Assembly (NCBI GenBank): GCA_037074765.1
Contig: JBAMDO010000069.1
Coordinates: 502,094 to 566,093, forward strand
DNA: 64,000 bases
Direction: 5' to 3'
DNA from: Mansonella perstans
Lineage: Eukaryota; Nematoda; Chromadorea; Rhabditida; Onchocercidae
Position numbers and translations under genes: made by a program
Notes under the pieces: model-generated
Databases searched by the model: none
Told to the model about the DNA's origin: nothing
The model's input: the letters and a program-made list of their open reading frames with translations, nothing else
Part shown: one piece after another, positions 61,571 through 64,000 of the stretch
How positions within the stretch are numbered: the first letter of the stretch is position 1
How the letters are laid out: each line of letters opens with the position of its first letter

Positions 61571-64000
61571 TTCGTTATAATTACTGCGAAGCAAAAATTG
61601 ATATAGTAGAACTGATATTGCGAAGTTTCCATACTGCTAATGATATTCTATTTTTGATCGAAGCCAATGATAGTTTTGATGTAAAAGAACTGAAAAAATG
61701 ATGATATTGATGTTGATGATGATGATAACGATGAAAACGAACCGGAAATTAAAATAACCAATTTAGGAGAGATGATAATTAGGATGAAAATTTAAAAATT
61801 CAAAATAAACGAAATATGGCTCAAAATCTTATTTGAAGGATATTTTATACGATATAAATCATACGGTATTATATTTGCCGTATTGTCTATGCGGTACAAA
61901 TCATACGGTAGTACTTATACGGTATTGTCTGTACAATGTAAATTATACGGGGAAAAAATTGCGAACAAATAATGCAGTGGAAATTGGTAGTTGGCAGATA
62001 AAATCGTATTGTTATTTCATCTTTTTTTTTGACTTTTTCAAAGAGCAAGGTAGGTTTAAAAAAGTAAGAGTACAAAAAAAGATTATTAATGAAACTATAC
62101 TGAAAAGACATTTTGGTCAGGTTTTTCAGCTTGACTGATGGAATTTTTTTTTCCTGAATTCATTCATCGTATCGAAAATTAATTCATTCAAATTTTTATG
62201 GATGTTTAAAGGTAAATGTACACTTCCAATCGATTTTTCGAAGTAAGAAGATTTAAATGTTAACATTTCACTATTTAACATTTGTCTTTGTAGTGTTAGC
62301 TGATGAAGAAGTTTAGCTATAATTTTAATTGATATCTTTGTTCATTTCCAATTTTCAAACAAATTTGAAAATTTCAAAAAAAAAATTTGTTCTGAAAATA
62401 CCTCAAAGTTTTCATTGAAATAAATTTTTTTTCCTCTCCTTGCAAAAAAAGATAAATTCATTATTGAACTAAATTTTTTATGTCTAAAAAGATTAAATTC
62501 TAATAAAAAATTTTCGATGAAAATTTTAAAATCTTGGAACTAATTATTTTTTGTCAGAAATTAATAATAAATTTAAAATTTATTGCATGTAATGTCAAAA
62601 AATTTTTCTTATTGTAATTTTGTTTTCATATTTATATTACCTCTTTAATTCTGAAATAATTTCCCGTGCATTAAATTTCATGCAAAATTAATATCAAAAA
62701 ATTTCTTTTTTTTTAATTTTTATTCGAAATTTTTTTAACAAAGCAAATTTATAATTTAAATAAATTATTATTTTAGAAATTATTGTCATTAATTACGAAA
62801 TTACTATTAAAATTTTTTTCTTCATGTATCCAATTCATTTAAAATTTTGTATTAAAACCTTTTTTCTGATTATCATTATAAATTATTTAAGCAAACTGAT
62901 AAAAATAATTGATAAAAATATTTGATGAAATTCATTATTGTTTTTATTATTATGAAAGTCATATTTTTTATTCATTTAACATTTGTGTTTATAAAAAAAA
63001 ATTTTTTCCTTTTAATTTTTGCTAAATTTTTAATGAAATAGATTGCTACATAATTATCATCAATTGTTGTGTAAGGTTTTATTACTGTTATTACAATGAA
63101 CTGCTATGTAAAATTTTATTACTGTAATTACAATAACTCGCTGTGTAATTTAACATATAATTTTATAACGTTTGGAGTAAATAAAAAAAGCAATCAAATA
63201 GAAACCTAACCATTTGATTGATAAAATAAAAAAAACGGAAATAAAAAATTGGAAATAAATTTTCAAAAAAAAAAGAAAAAACAAAACAAACGATACCATA
63301 AATTGAAATAGCCATAGCAACCAACGCATTTGCAATTTTTCTGCTTTTTTATTATCGAAATCATTTTTACAATTAAAATTTTTTTGAAATAACCATGAAA
63401 TTTTTTTTTTCTCTTAATTCTTCTTATCTTTTTTTTGTCTTGTTTTCCTGTTTCTTTCAAAATAACAAATGAACGGACATTATTGCTGGTCACAAAAGAA
63501 AAAGTAAAATTCATTTGCATTTAACTGATGCATTTGTCACTTTTTTAAAATTTCTTTTTCAGAGAAAAAAACAGAAAACAAAATAAAACATGAATAGATT
63601 GTACAATGACAATATATATACATTATAAATTTAATTAATCCAAAATTTTTACCATTCATTTTTTTTTTCATTTCGAAAAAACAAAAAGCAACAAATTATT
63701 AAGAAGTTTACTAAGAGAGAGAAAGAGATAGCAACAGATTGATTTATTAAAAGAGAGGAATGACGTGAATGATGACGTGAATTGGACAGATTAAATCGAA
63801 AATATAAAATTACTTCTTTTGATGCTTTTTTCTTTGCTTTTTGATTTTATATGATCCTTTTGAAAAAAAAAAAATAAAACATTTAAAGCTTTTGACAAAA
63901 CTAAATAAAATTTAAAATTCTATTTTTTAAACGAAAAAAAAGAATAAAGTTATTTTTGCATTTTGGTGGGAAGAAAAAAAGGAAATGGAAAGTTGAGAAA
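61571..64000. other. AT-rich 5' flank of the Ly-6 gene
   Basis: No gene is supported. A gat/atg patch lies at 61699-61735, and a degenerate repeat (tacggtattgtctgtac-like, period about 28 bp) at 61848-61952. The remainder to the window end is A/T-rich with long homopolymers and short meaningless frames. Promoter elements for the signal-peptide exon should lie here, but none is obvious. Confidence 0.6.
61848..61952. repeat. Short tandem repeat based on atcatacggtattat
   Basis: Four imperfect units of tacgg(t/g)... with alternating ataaatcatacgg and tattgtctatgcgg halves, period about 28 bp. It creates part of a 101-codon plus-strand frame that I do not regard as a gene. Confidence 0.7.

Noticed and set aside
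61833..62138. 101-codon plus-strand frame with NHTV repeats
   Set aside because: Its N-terminal half is the 28-bp tandem repeat and the rest is A/T-driven sequence.
1..64000. CRISPR arrays, bacterial operons, autonomous transposons with transposase or reverse transcriptase, spliced-leader RNA genes
   Set aside because: None was recognised on either strand. The tandem repeats lack the unique-spacer pattern, and no reverse transcriptase, integrase or DDE-type coding sequence was seen.

Overview
The window is AT-rich eukaryotic DNA (roughly three quarters A+T) with short exons, GT..AG introns, T-rich 3' splice sites ending in TTTCAG or TTTTAG, and many micro- and minisatellites. The genes point to a nematode. 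The clearest sign is an ODR-2/HOT-type Ly-6 protein, a family expanded in nematodes; a SIX1/2 homeobox gene of the ceh-33/ceh-34 type also fits. The base composition and long AT-rich introns resemble filarial/spirurid nematodes, but that placement is inference. All gene models are my own splicing reconstructions, checked by reading frame and intron phase.

Layout. 1-2813: upstream DNA with five evenly spaced GTAAACAA forkhead-type motifs and a small tandem repeat. 2814-5066 (+): a five-exon IBA57-like mitochondrial Fe-S assembly factor. 5545-7402 (-): a six-exon calcyclin-binding protein (CacyBP/SIP), tail-to-tail with IBA57. 7403-24161: a gene-poor stretch of about 16.8 kb with microsatellites, a 16-copy 31-bp minisatellite, and a 28S rRNA fragment inside a pair of inverted repeats of about 40 bp. 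24162-32844 (+): a six-exon SIX1/2-class homeobox gene. 33259-34800 and 40751-42265: two direct copies of a segment of about 1.5 kb. Between them lie a possible small secreted or membrane protein gene (+, 36290-36641, perhaps continuing at 39938) and a small C2H2 zinc-finger gene (-, 38211-39406) whose finger exon has been triplicated and is decaying. 41918-61570 (-): an ODR-2/HOT-type Ly-6 GPI-anchored protein gene with two possible first exons about 8 kb apart. 61571-64000: AT-rich DNA in which I see no gene.

The most interesting structure is the duplicated segment. It contains the terminal exon of the Ly-6 gene. The distal copy (34462-34594) keeps the exact length, frame, splice acceptor and stop, but differs at 8 of 43 residues and has lost one disulfide cysteine. 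Both copies also carry a 168-bp noncoding block that differs at one position, so DNA outside the exon is far better preserved than the exon itself. Also notable are the alternative first exons of the Ly-6 gene, the foldback element carrying rDNA, the graded decay of the zinc-finger exon array, and the forkhead-motif cluster.

The genes do not form one pathway. IBA57 and CacyBP are housekeeping genes packed close together. The SIX gene and the Ly-6 gene are neuronal/developmental types sitting in large, repeat-rich territories.
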